From the NCBI RefSeq assembly GCF_033366695.1, contig NZ_JAOBTQ010000001.1, forward strand, positions 7,440,001-7,504,000: DNA of 64,000 nt, read 5' to 3'. Positions 53,194 to 63,336 of the stretch are shown here, piece after piece. Below the pieces are notes generated by a model. It did not search any database. It saw nothing but the letters and a program-made list of their open reading frames with translations, and was not told where the DNA came from. Origin of the DNA: Streptomyces sp. SCL15-4. GTDB taxonomy: Bacteria; Actinomycetota; Actinomycetes; Streptomycetales; Streptomycetaceae. The position numbers and the translations under genes are program-made. The first letter of the stretch is position 1, and every line of letters starts with the position of its first letter.

Positions 53194-54165
53194 TCAGCCG
53201 AACGCCTCCCGCAGCGCCGGCAGCAGGGTCTTGGACGACCAGTCCAGGAACTCCCGCTGCGCGTCGCCGCCGATCTGCACCAGCGCGACCTCTCCGAACC
53301 CGGCCTCCACGTACGGCCGTACGGCCTCGACGAAGGCGTCCGGGTCGTCGCCGCACGGAATGGCGGAGGCGACATCGTCCTCGGTGACGAACTGCGTCGC
53401 GGCCTCGAACGCGTCCGGGTGCGGCAGTTCGGCGTTCACCTTCCAGCCCAGGCCGAACCAGCGGAACTGGGAGTGGGCGCGCTTGACCGCCGTGTCCCGG
53501 TCGGGGTCGTAGCTCACCGGCAGCTGGCCCACCCGGGGCTTGCCCTGGCCGCCGTGCCGGTCGAAGGCCTCCAGCAGGCCCGCCTTCGGCTCGGTAGCGA
53601 TCACCAGGTCGGCGAGGTGCCCCGCGAGTTGGCAGGACTGCTCGCCGGAGACGGCCAGGCCGATCGGCGGCGCCTGGTCCGGCAGATCCCACAGCCGGGC
53701 CGACTCCACGTCGTAGTGCTGTCCGTGGTGGGTGACATGGCCGCCCTCGAACAGCGCGCGGATGATCTCCATCGCCTCCTCCAGCATCTCGTGCCGGACG
53801 TCCACCGGAGGCCAGCCGCCGCCCACGACGTGCTCGTTCAGGTTCTCGCCGGCGCCGAGGCCGAGCCGGAACCGGCCCTCCGACAGCAGCTGCACGGTCG
53901 CCGCCTTCTGCGCCACGACCGCCGGGTGGTAGCGCAGGATGGGACAGGTGACGTAGGTCATCAGCGGGATCCGCGAGGTGGCCTGGGCGGCGGCGCCCAG
54001 CACGCTCCACGCGTAGGAGGCATGACCCTGCGCGCGCAGCCACGGGAAGTAGTGGTCCGAGATCACCGAGAAGTCGAACCCCACCTCCTCGGCGCCCACC
54101 ACGTGGTCCACCAGGTCCCGGGGACCAGCCTGCTCGGTCATCATCGTGTATCCGATTTGCACCAT
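53194..54165 (-). CDS. LLM-class F420-dependent oxidoreductase
   Basis: A 323-residue TIM-barrel oxidoreductase of the F420 type (VISDHYFPWLRAQGHASYAW, LMTYVTCPILRYHPAVVAQK, RFRLGLGAGENLNEHVVG). The DHYFPW loop is close to that of F420-dependent glucose-6-phosphate dehydrogenase, but the substrate cannot be settled from this. The ATG at 54165 (MVQIGYT) is used by this family; the ribosome site is poor. It is oriented like the SsgA-like gene, 107 bases upstream of it. Confidence 0.85.
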   Translation of the reverse strand: MVQIGYTMMTEQAGPRDLVDHVVGAEEVGFDFSVISDHYFPWLRAQGHASYAWSVLGAAAQATSRIPLMTYVTCPILRYHPAVVAQKAATVQLLSEGRFRLGLGAGENLNEHVVGGGWPPVDVRHEMLEEAMEIIRALFEGGHVTHHGQHYDVESARLWDLPDQAPPIGLAVSGEQSCQLAGHLADLVIATEPKAGLLEAFDRHGGQGKPRVGQLPVSYDPDRDTAVKRAHSQFRWFGLGWKVNAELPHPDAFEAATQFVTEDDVASAIPCGDDPDAFVEAVRPYVEAGFGEVALVQIGGDAQREFLDWSSKTLLPALREAFG

Positions 54166-54690
54166 ATCCGGCGAGTCCCCGGCTGAGCCCCGGGAAAACG
54201 GCCGATTGCGCGGGTCACTCCTCCGGTACCCGGAGCGTCCGCGGGAATGTCGTCGGCGCGATCCGGTCCGCCGCGTCGTCCCCGCTCGCGTTCCGGGCGG
54301 TGGAGCGCGGCGAGAAGCCGCGTCGGCCGCCCGGCAGCAGGCCGCGCCCGAGGGGGGCGCGCCCGTGCCGCCCCGGACCCGGCAGTGGTGGCCCGTACGC
54401 CACCGGTCCGCGCGGCCCGGCAGCCTCGCCGGGCCGGGCTTCACGTTCTCGCGCCACACGGCGACCGGGCCGGGGCCGACGCGCTCGCCGCCGGTGACGG
54501 CGGAGGCGGGCCCGTCGCGGTCCCGGCGCGAGGTGACGCGGTGGGCGGAGAGCGGTCGTCGGTCCCCGGCCGGTGTCACCGTCGTCGACGCGTGACCATG
54601 ACGCGGTGGTCGGCCGCCACGACAGCGACGACCTGGCCCGCGCGGGACCTGGCCGGGAGGCGGCGCGCGGTGTCCCCGGCGGGCCGGGGA
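54166..54690. other. Non-coding stretch, possibly decayed
   Basis: A 525-base region without a gene I can support. Several frames are open on both strands, but all read as Arg/Pro/Gly-rich strings typical of non-coding high-G+C sequence. I could not join fragments into a known family. It is longer than the other same-strand gaps nearby, so gene loss is possible. Confidence 0.4.
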
Positions 54691-55368
54691 TCAGTGCTGC
54701 TGGTTCTTCTGCGGCGTCAGCTCGCTCGGCCGCACCACGACGAACCCCTCGCCCTGGAACATCAGCTGCACGGCCTCCCCGGACCCGCCGCGCAGCATCG
54801 AGCCGAGGGACTGCGAGCGGTGCAGCGAGGTCTGCAGATGGGTGGTCCAGCCCACCACCGCGTCCGTGTCGACGTACACCGGCGCCTGCGCGGACACGGG
54901 GATGACCAGCGGGTTGCCCTCGCAGACCAGGCCGAGCCGGCCCTGCCCGGTGAACACGCTGTTGAACAGGCCGCCGCCGGCGATGCCCGACCCCTTCACC
55001 GTCTTGATCTCGTACGACAGCGAGGCGTCGAAACACAGGACGTTGCGGCCGTTGACGGTGAACTGGTCGCCGGGCTCGACGTCGACGATGAAGCAGTTCT
55101 GCGCCTCGTGCGCGAACCAGGCCTCGCCCCGTCCGCGCACCGCCATCAGGGGCAGCCCCTCACCGGTGACCGCACGCTTGAGCATGCCGCCGACGCCCTG
55201 TCCCTTGCGCTCGAACCTCAAGTCGCCGCGGTAGGCGACCATCGCGCCCTGCCGGGCGTACATCTCGCCGTCCACCGCGTACTTGACGCACTTGGCGTTC
55301 TCGACGCTCATTCCCGGCGCCACGGCCGGCTGCACCACGTGCTGACTGGAAAACAGATCACCCTTCAT
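54691..55368 (-). CDS. AIM24-family protein
   Basis: A 225-residue protein of the AIM24/TIGR00266-like beta-helix group. Gly-rich turns repeat through it (GEGLPLMAVRGRGEAWFA, SGIAGGGLFNSVFTGQGRLG, GGSGEAVQLMFQGEGFVVVR). Bacterial members have no known reaction; the yeast namesake affects mitochondrial membrane organisation. Streptomyces often carry three such genes side by side, but only one is here. Start ATG 55368 chosen over an upstream Met at 55431 by family length. Confidence 0.82.
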   Translation of the reverse strand: MKGDLFSSQHVVQPAVAPGMSVENAKCVKYAVDGEMYARQGAMVAYRGDLRFERKGQGVGGMLKRAVTGEGLPLMAVRGRGEAWFAHEAQNCFIVDVEPGDQFTVNGRNVLCFDASLSYEIKTVKGSGIAGGGLFNSVFTGQGRLGLVCEGNPLVIPVSAQAPVYVDTDAVVGWTTHLQTSLHRSQSLGSMLRGGSGEAVQLMFQGEGFVVVRPSELTPQKNQQH

Positions 55369-55438
55369 GCGGGCATGGTGTCCCGGACGGCGCCGTTCCG
55401 CCAAGATCACGGCATGCGCCGGTCCGGTCACCGTCCGG

Positions 55439-56965
<1,527 letters not shown>

Positions 56966-58753
56966 TTGCGTAGACCGCACATACGCACCGTGGCGGTCGC
57001 CGTCGCGGTGACGACGGCAGCCACGGGCCTGGCCGGTACGGCCTTCGCGGCTCCCGCCACGGGGACGCAGCGCTCCGCCGCCTCCGCCGCCGCCTCCGAC
57101 GCCGCGGTGGTGGTGGAGGCGGCGCGCACCGCGGCCTTCGCGCACGCCTCGGCGACCGGCGTCTCCAAGGGCGACGAACTGCACGCCCAGGACGTCATGA
57201 TCGACCCCGAGGGCGCCCGGCACGTCCGCTTCGTCCGCACCCACGCGGGCCTGCAGGTGCTCGGTGGCGACCTCGTCGTCCACCTCGACGGCAAGCTCGG
57301 CTACACCGGCGTGACCCGCGCGGCCGACCACGCCGTCAAGCCCGCCGCCCAGGCCAGGCTGACCGCCGCCCAGGCCGCCGCGAAGGCCGCCAAGGCGGCC
57401 AAGGGCGACGCGGGCGGAGCCCAGCTCGTGGTGGACGCCCGCGCCGGCGCCTCCGCGCTCGCCTACCAGGTCACCGTCACCGCCCAGGACACCTCCCGCA
57501 CGGTCGTCGTCGACGCGGTCACCGGCAAGGTGCGCAGCAACACGCCGACCCGGGACGAGTTCCTGTCGCCGAAGCTGCTCGACACCCTGCGCGACCGCGG
57601 CGAGAGCCTCGACCCGGCCACCGGCACCGGCTCCGCCGCGGCCGCCTCCGGCCTGGCCGGCTCCGGCGCCACCGGTGCCACGCGCTACCCGTCGGCCGCC
57701 AAGGGCACCGGCAAGACCCTCTTCGTGGGCAACGTCGGTCTCACCACCACGCAGACCTCGCGCGGCCACTACCAGCTCAAGGACCCGAACCGGTACGGCA
57801 CCGAGACCCGGGACGCCAAGGGCTCGTACACCGAGAAGTTCAGCGCCGGCGCCAAGTTCACCAACACGAACAACGTGTGGGGCAACGGCAAGACCACCAG
57901 CCGGGTCACGGTCGCCGCCGACGCCCAGTACGGCGTGACCAAGACGCTGGACTTCTACAAGTCCACGTTCAAGCGCAAGGGCATCCGCAACAACAGCAAG
58001 GCCGCCCAGGCGATGGTCCACTGGGGCAAGAAGGTCGCCAACGCCTTCTGGGACCCCACCTGCAACTGCATGCTGTACGGCGACGGCGACGGCCAGATGT
58101 TCAAGAAGCCGCTCGTCGTCCTCGACGTCACCGGTCACGAGCTGACCCACGGCGTGGTGGAGGCGACCGCCAACCTCCAGCCGACCTTCGTCGACTCCGA
58201 CGGCAACCAGTACGGCGAGCCCGGCTCGCTGAACGAGTCGCTCGCGGACATCTTCGGCTCGAACGTCGAGTTCTACGCCAAGAACGCGAAGGACACCCCG
58301 GACTACCTGGTCGGCGAGAAGCTGGGCCTCGCGCAGAAGTTCCTGCGCCGCCTGGACCACCCGTCGCTGGACAAGCTCGAGGGCACCATCGACTACTGGT
58401 CGCCGAAGGTCTACGACACCGAGGTGCACGCCGGCTCCGGTGTCTCCTCGCACGCCTACTACCTCCTCGCCGAGGGCAGCGGCAAGAAGAAGATCGGCAG
58501 CGTCACCTACAACTCGCCGACCTACCACAGCATCAAGGTCAAGGGCATCGGCCGGGCCAAGGCGACCGCCATCTACTACCGGGCGCTCACCCGCTACATG
58601 GTCTCCACCACCGACTTCCACCAGGCGCGCACCGCGACCCTGAAGGCGGCCAAGGACCTGTACGGCGCGAACAGCACCGAGTACAAGACGGTCAACACCT
58701 CGTGGTCCGCGGTCAACGTGACCGCCGCCAACACCCCGCGCGCCCGCCACTGA
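56966..58753 (+). CDS. Secreted M4 (thermolysin-family) metalloprotease
   Basis: A 595-residue preproprotein. The signal peptide is about residues 1-29, the propeptide (FTP and PepSY-like, with HAGLQVLGGDLVVHLDG) runs to about residue 245, and the mature zinc protease follows. The zinc site is H391-E-L-T-H395 with E424 in NESLADIFG; the catalytic His of the M4 C-terminal domain is in GVSSHAYYLLAEG. It has no extra C-terminal domain. It starts with TTG at 56966, with AAGGA about 12 bases before. It should break down proteins outside the cell and may process other exported enzymes. Confidence 0.93.
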   Translation: MRRPHIRTVAVAVAVTTAATGLAGTAFAAPATGTQRSAASAAASDAAVVVEAARTAAFAHASATGVSKGDELHAQDVMIDPEGARHVRFVRTHAGLQVLGGDLVVHLDGKLGYTGVTRAADHAVKPAAQARLTAAQAAAKAAKAAKGDAGGAQLVVDARAGASALAYQVTVTAQDTSRTVVVDAVTGKVRSNTPTRDEFLSPKLLDTLRDRGESLDPATGTGSAAAASGLAGSGATGATRYPSAAKGTGKTLFVGNVGLTTTQTSRGHYQLKDPNRYGTETRDAKGSYTEKFSAGAKFTNTNNVWGNGKTTSRVTVAADAQYGVTKTLDFYKSTFKRKGIRNNSKAAQAMVHWGKKVANAFWDPTCNCMLYGDGDGQMFKKPLVVLDVTGHELTHGVVEATANLQPTFVDSDGNQYGEPGSLNESLADIFGSNVEFYAKNAKDTPDYLVGEKLGLAQKFLRRLDHPSLDKLEGTIDYWSPKVYDTEVHAGSGVSSHAYYLLAEGSGKKKIGSVTYNSPTYHSIKVKGIGRAKATAIYYRALTRYMVSTTDFHQARTATLKAAKDLYGANSTEYKTVNTSWSAVNVTAANTPRARH

Positions 58754-58778
58754 CGGACGCCGTACCACCCAGCACCAC

Positions 58779-58807
58779 CGGATGCCCCGCCCCGCGCGGG
58801 GCATCCG
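58779..58807. terminator. Bidirectional hairpin terminator
   Basis: CGGATGCCCCGC and its exact complement flank a 5-base loop, a 12-base-pair stem, between the M4 protease and the convergent UBP-finger gene. Confidence 0.8.
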
Positions 58808-58823
58808 CCTGTCGGCTCCCGGG

Positions 58824-59183
58824 TCAGTGCAGGGTCCGCGCCCAGTCGTCGGGCACCCGCCCCGCCGGGCCCGGGACCGGCTGGCCGGCGGGACGGCTCG
58901 TCGGAGGAGCCAGCTCGGGTCCGCCGGCGCACAGCTCCTCGGTGGCGTAGTTCCAGAACCAGTCCTCGCCCGGCTCGAAACTGCGGACCACCGGGTGACC
59001 GGTCGCCCGGAAGTGGGCGGTGGCGTGCCGCGACGGGGAGTCGTCGCAGCAGCCGATGTGCCCGCACAGCGCGCAGCGGCGCAGATGGAACCACCAGCCG
59101 CCCGTCTCCTCGCACTCCACGCAGCCCGGCCCGCTCGGCGGCACGTCCGGGTCGATGCCCCCGGTTCCCACGGCGTCGTTCAT
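58824..59183 (-). CDS. UBP-type zinc-finger protein
   Basis: A 119-residue protein made of one ZnF-UBP domain and a Pro-rich tail. Zinc ligands are C21, C24, C37, C40, C45 or C46, and H53, H57 and H63, in the order known from eukaryotic ubiquitin-protease fingers (CVEC, CALC, GHIGCC, H-x3-H, H). Those fingers grip the free Gly-Gly end of ubiquitin; the DWFWNYATEEL segment after the finger lines up with the part that packs there. It starts inside the stop of the histidine kinase gene (ATGA at 59183-59180) after GGAGG, so it is the third gene of a coupled operon. Its bacterial partner is unknown. Confidence 0.88.
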   Translation of the reverse strand: MNDAVGTGGIDPDVPPSGPGCVECEETGGWWFHLRRCALCGHIGCCDDSPSRHATAHFRATGHPVVRSFEPGEDWFWNYATEELCAGGPELAPPTSRPAGQPVPGPAGRVPDDWARTLH

Positions 59184-60631
59184 CGCGGTTCCTCCCCGGA
59201 CGGTCCGGCGGTCAGCGGCAGCAGCACCTGGAAGCGGGTGTCGCCGGGCACCGAGTCCACCCGCAGGGTGCCGTGGTGCTTGTCGACGACGATGCGCCAG
59301 GAGATGTCCAGGCCGAGCCCGGTGCCCTCGCCGACCGGCTTGGTGGTGAAGAACGGGTCGAAGATCCGGTCCTTGATCTCCGGCGGGATACCGGGACCGG
59401 TGTCCCGGAACTCCACGAGCAGCCGCTCGTGGTCGCGTGCCGTCCGCACGGTCAGGGTGCCTTGCCCGCCCGCGTCGTTCATCGCGGACACGGCGTTGTC
59501 CACGAGGTTGGTCCACACCTGGTTCAGTTCCGCCGGGTAGGCGGGCACCGGCGGCAGCGCGCGGTCGTAGTCCTTGACGACCTCGATGCCCGGCCCCCGC
59601 TTCCCGGACAGCATCAGCAGGGTGCTGTCGAGGAGTTCGTGCACGTCCACCACCCGGTACGACGCCCGGTCCAGCTGCGCGTACTGCTTGGCCGCGTCGA
59701 CCAGGTGCGAGATGCGGGAGGTGGAGTCCTCGATCTCGTTCATCAGCAACTCGGTCTCGATCGTGTAGTTGAGCCAGCCGACCGCGTTCGGCAGGATCTC
59801 CTCGCCGACCGCCGCCGCGACCTGCTCCAGCCAGTCCGTGTCGAGTCCGGCCTGCACGAAGGCGGGCGCGAGCTGCCAGCCGTGGCCGATGCCGTGCTCC
59901 TGGAGCCAGTCGGTGAGCGCGTCCTCCCGGTCGGACGCCTCCAGCGGGCTGAGCACCGGCGCCTTCGCCACCCGCTCCGCGGTCCGCTCCTGGATCTCCA
60001 CCAGTCTCGCCAGCACCTCCCGGGAGAACGGGCCCTCGGCGATCAGGCCGAGCTTGTGCCGCATCTTCGCGACCCGCTCGCGCAGCGTGGCCGTCGCCCG
60101 GACCGCTGCCGCCGCCGGGTTGTTCAGCTCGTGCGTGAGCCCCGCCGACAACGAGCCGAGCGCCAGCAGCCGTTCCCGCTGCCCGATCATCGCCTGGGTG
60201 TTCTTCGACCCGAAGAACAGGCCGTCCAGCAGGTGCACGGCCATCGGGAACCACTCGCGCATCACGTCCGCGAAGACGTCGGCCGGCAGCACGAAGAACC
60301 GCGTCGGCTCCGTGACCCGCATCGAGTTGCGGTACACCTGCCGCACCCGGTCGCCGAGGTAGGCCTGCATCGCGCCCGCGTACACCCCGCGCTGCGAGGT
60401 CCGGCTGACCTCCACGTCGTCGGCGCCGACCCGCCGGGACAGCACCACCGTGCCCTCGATCATCACGAAGAGGCAGGTGGCGGGGTCGCCCTCGGTGTAC
60501 ACCGGGCCGGGCTCGAACAGCTCCACCCGGCCCGCCGCGCACAGCCGGCCCAGCTGTTCGGGACGGAGCTTCTCGAACAGGAACAGCGAGCCGATCTCCC
60601 AGGGGCTGCACGGCACGATCCGCCCGCTCAC
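59180..60631 (-). CDS. Histidine kinase with N-terminal cyclic-nucleotide-type domain
   Basis: A 483-residue soluble kinase with no membrane span. Residues 15-130 are a cNMP-binding/CRP-like domain (YTEGDPATCLFVMIEGTVVL). The H-box is GLTHELNNPAAAA (H167), and the catalytic domain has QVWTNLVDNAVSAMND (N), FRDTGPGIPPE (G1), DPFFTTKP (F) and GTGLGLDIS (G2). A 140-residue helical insert separates the H-box from the N-box. The GTG start at 60631 overlaps the stop of the receiver-flavoprotein gene (GTGA). The likely phospho-acceptor is the receiver of that protein. Confidence 0.92.
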   Translation of the reverse strand: MSGRIVPCSPWEIGSLFLFEKLRPEQLGRLCAAGRVELFEPGPVYTEGDPATCLFVMIEGTVVLSRRVGADDVEVSRTSQRGVYAGAMQAYLGDRVRQVYRNSMRVTEPTRFFVLPADVFADVMREWFPMAVHLLDGLFFGSKNTQAMIGQRERLLALGSLSAGLTHELNNPAAAAVRATATLRERVAKMRHKLGLIAEGPFSREVLARLVEIQERTAERVAKAPVLSPLEASDREDALTDWLQEHGIGHGWQLAPAFVQAGLDTDWLEQVAAAVGEEILPNAVGWLNYTIETELLMNEIEDSTSRISHLVDAAKQYAQLDRASYRVVDVHELLDSTLLMLSGKRGPGIEVVKDYDRALPPVPAYPAELNQVWTNLVDNAVSAMNDAGGQGTLTVRTARDHERLLVEFRDTGPGIPPEIKDRIFDPFFTTKPVGEGTGLGLDISWRIVVDKHHGTLRVDSVPGDTRFQVLLPLTAGPSGEEPR

Positions 60632-62304
60632 GACTGCTCCAGGTACCGGTGGACGAGCATCACGGCCATGGCTCCCTCTCCGACGGCGGACGCGACCCGC
60701 TTGGCGGACTCGGCGCGCGCGTCCCCGGCGACGAACACGCCGGGGACGCTGGTCTCCAGGTGGTACGGCGGCCGGTCCAGCTCCCAGCCGGCCGGCGGCC
60801 GTCCGTCGGCGGTCAGGTCGGGCCCGGCCAGGATGAACCCGCGCTCGTCGCGCAGCACCGTCCCGTCCAGCCAGTCGGTCAGCGGGGCGGCGCCGATGAA
60901 CACGAACACCCACCGGGCGTCGACCTGTTCGCGCTCGCCGGTCACCGCGTGCCGCAGCGTCAGCCGCTCCAGCCGCCCGGTGCCGTGCGCCTCGTCGACC
61001 ACCGTGCGGCAGCGCACCGAGATGTTCGGGGCGTCCTCGATCTGCTGGATCAGGTAGTGCGACATCGACGCCGACAGGTCGGGACCGCGCACCAGCAGCG
61101 TCACCGACTTGGCGAACCGGGACAGGTACATCGCCGCCTGGCCGGCCGAGTTGGCGCCGCCGACGACGTATATGTCCTCTCCCTCGCAGGAGGCGGCCTC
61201 GGTCAGCGCCGAGCCGTAGAACACGCCGCAGCCCGTCAGGCCGTCGCAGCCCGCGGCCGGAAGCTGCCGGTACTGCACGCCGGTCGCGAGGATCACGCTG
61301 TGCGCGGCGATCGCCGAGCCGTCCGCGAACCGTACGATCCGGGCCGCGCCGCCGGCCTCGAGTCCCGTCACCTCGCGGGCGGTCAGGATCTCGGCGCCGA
61401 ACTTGGCAGCCTGCCGCCGCGCCCGGTCGGTGAGCTGGGCGCCGGAGACGCCGTCGGGGAAGCCGAGGTAGTTCTCGATGCGGGAGCTCTGCCCGGCCTG
61501 CCCGCCGGTCGCCGACCGCTCCACCAGCACCGTCCTGAGGCCCTCGGAGGCGCCGTACACGGCCGCGCCGAGCCCGGCCGGGCCGCCGCCGATCACCACC
61601 AGGTCGTAGAAGTCGGCCGCCGGAGTCGTCGCGAGCCCCACCCGCGCCGCCAGCTCCGGCGGCTCGGGCTCGACCAGGGCCGTGCCGTCCGGGGTGACCA
61701 CCAGCGGCAGCCGCTGTCCGTCCTGTCCGGCGGCGGCCAGCAGCCGTCGGCCCTCGGGTTCCCCGACCGAGTACCAGCGGTAGGGCACCTGGTTGCGGGC
61801 CAGGAACTCCCGCACCGCCGAGGACCGCGCCGACCAGCGGTGCCCGACGACCTTGGTGCTGGTCACCGGCTTGCAGGCGCTGCCGTGCCAGGCCTGGAGG
61901 AGATCGTCGAGGACCGGATAGAGCTTCTCCTCGGGCGGGTCCCAGGGCTTGAGCAGATAGTGGTCCAGGTCGACGACGTTGATGGCGTCGATCGCCGCGT
62001 GCGTGTCCGCGTACGCGGTCAGCAGCACCCGGCGCGCGCCCGGATACACGTCCAGGGCCTGTTCCAGGAACTCGATGCCGTTCATCCGGGGCATGCGGTA
62101 GTCGGCCAGGATCACCGCCACCAGGTCCCCGCGCAGCTTCAGTTCGCGCAGCGCGGCGAGCGCGGACTCGCCGGACTCCGCCCGGACGATGCGGTACGCC
62201 CCGCCGTAGCGCCGCCTGAGGTCGCGGGCGACGGCACGGGAGACCCCCGGGTCGTCGTCCACGGTCAGGATGACGGTCCGCGCGGTCTCGGCGGCCTGTG
62301 CCAT
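60628..62304 (-). CDS. Receiver domain fused to a thioredoxin-reductase-like flavoprotein
   Basis: A 558-residue fusion. Residues 10-125 are a response-regulator receiver with phospho-acceptor D68 (VILADYRMP), T96 (LLTAY) and K119 (LLKPW). Residues 145-210 look like a thioredoxin/glutaredoxin fold without active Cys. Residues 233-558 are an FAD/NADPH disulfide-reductase domain (VVIGGGPAGLGAAVYGASEG, ILATGVQYRQLP, VVGGANSAGQAA, FVAGDARAESAK). Where thioredoxin reductase has the redox pair CATC, this protein reads GSAL (364-367), so it cannot reduce thioredoxin in the usual way. It is first in the operon; GGGGAG lies four bases before ATG 62304. Confidence 0.93.
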   Translation of the reverse strand: MAQAAETARTVILTVDDDPGVSRAVARDLRRRYGGAYRIVRAESGESALAALRELKLRGDLVAVILADYRMPRMNGIEFLEQALDVYPGARRVLLTAYADTHAAIDAINVVDLDHYLLKPWDPPEEKLYPVLDDLLQAWHGSACKPVTSTKVVGHRWSARSSAVREFLARNQVPYRWYSVGEPEGRRLLAAAGQDGQRLPLVVTPDGTALVEPEPPELAARVGLATTPAADFYDLVVIGGGPAGLGAAVYGASEGLRTVLVERSATGGQAGQSSRIENYLGFPDGVSGAQLTDRARRQAAKFGAEILTAREVTGLEAGGAARIVRFADGSAIAAHSVILATGVQYRQLPAAGCDGLTGCGVFYGSALTEAASCEGEDIYVVGGANSAGQAAMYLSRFAKSVTLLVRGPDLSASMSHYLIQQIEDAPNISVRCRTVVDEAHGTGRLERLTLRHAVTGEREQVDARWVFVFIGAAPLTDWLDGTVLRDERGFILAGPDLTADGRPPAGWELDRPPYHLETSVPGVFVAGDARAESAKRVASAVGEGAMAVMLVHRYLEQS

Positions 62305-62460
62305 ACGACTCCCCACCCATGTCACCGGTACCAGGCCATCGTATGTTCGATCGCCCGGACCCGCTCCGGACACCGAGGTGCCGGGGGCCGGGAGCGGGCA
62401 CCATGATCGTGGGCACACGACGACACGCTCGTGCGCACATCACGACGAGGAGGCCCACGG

Positions 62461-63327
62461 ATGACACGCCCGATCACGGCAGGGGTGGACGGTACGGAGG
62501 AGAGCCTGGCCGCGCTGGACTGGGCGGCCAGGGAGGCCGTGCGCCGGGACCTGCCGCTGCGCGTGGTGCACGCCTGGCGGTACGCCGAGGCGCTGGCCAC
62601 GGCCGACCGGGACACCCAGCACGGGTGGGTCTCGCAGGGCGTGGAGCGCGCCGTGCGCTCGGTCGCGGAGCGGCACCCGGGACTGACGGTCACCACGGAC
62701 CTGGTGGAGAGCGGCGCCGGGCACGCGCTGGCACAGGCCGCGGCCGCGGCCGAGATGCTGGTGCTCGGCTCGCGCGGGCACGGACCCGTCGTCGGGTTCC
62801 TGCTGGGCTCGGTGGGGCAGCAGGTGATCGCCGAGGCGGCCCGGCCCGTGGTGCTGGTGCGCGCCGGCGACGAACCGGCGGCGGAGGCGGCCGGCCGGGA
62901 CGTCGTGGTCGGGCAGCAGGGCGGCCCCGAGGACAGCGCGGCGGCGCTGCGGTTCGCGTTCGAGGCGGCGGCGGCCCGGCGCGCGGCCGTCCGCGTGGTG
63001 CGGGCGTGGACCCTGCCGCCGGTGTTCGCCTACAGCCCCGGTTCGCTCCGGCTGCTGGACGAGGCGGGCGGCCTCGAACCGTACGAGAAGCAGGCGCTGG
63101 CCGACGCCGTGCGGCCCTGGCGGGAGCGGTTCCCCGAGGTGTCCGTCGCCGAGCACGTCGAGATGGGCAGCGCCGGTCAGGTGCTGCTGTCGACGGCCGC
63201 CCGGGCCCAGTTGATGGTCGTCGGGCGCCGGGCGCGCCGTACGGCCGTCGGCGCCCGGATCGGCTCGGTGGCGCACGGTGTGCTGCACCACGCCGGCTGC
63301 CCGGTGGCCGTGGTCCCGCACGACTGA
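62461..63327 (+). CDS. Universal stress protein with two UspA domains
   Basis: A 288-residue tandem USP. Domain 1 (1-140) has the ATP-binding loop LVLGSRGHGPVVGFLLGSVG and domain 2 (150-288) VVGRRARRTAVGARIGSVA, both close to the G-2x-G-9x-G(S/T) pattern. Actinobacterial double USPs are often in the DevR/OsdR hypoxia and redox group. Start ATG 62461 has GAGGAGG eight bases upstream. It is divergent from the receiver-flavoprotein operon with 156 bases between starts. Confidence 0.92.
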   Translation: MTRPITAGVDGTEESLAALDWAAREAVRRDLPLRVVHAWRYAEALATADRDTQHGWVSQGVERAVRSVAERHPGLTVTTDLVESGAGHALAQAAAAAEMLVLGSRGHGPVVGFLLGSVGQQVIAEAARPVVLVRAGDEPAAEAAGRDVVVGQQGGPEDSAAALRFAFEAAAARRAAVRVVRAWTLPPVFAYSPGSLRLLDEAGGLEPYEKQALADAVRPWRERFPEVSVAEHVEMGSAGQVLLSTAARAQLMVVGRRARRTAVGARIGSVAHGVLHHAGCPVAVVPHD

Positions 63328-63336
63328 CCGACCGGC

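Noticed and set aside
54166..54690. Possible pseudogene in the 525-base gap before the AIM24 gene.
   Set aside because: I could not join any fragments from either strand into a known family, so it is listed only as a gap.
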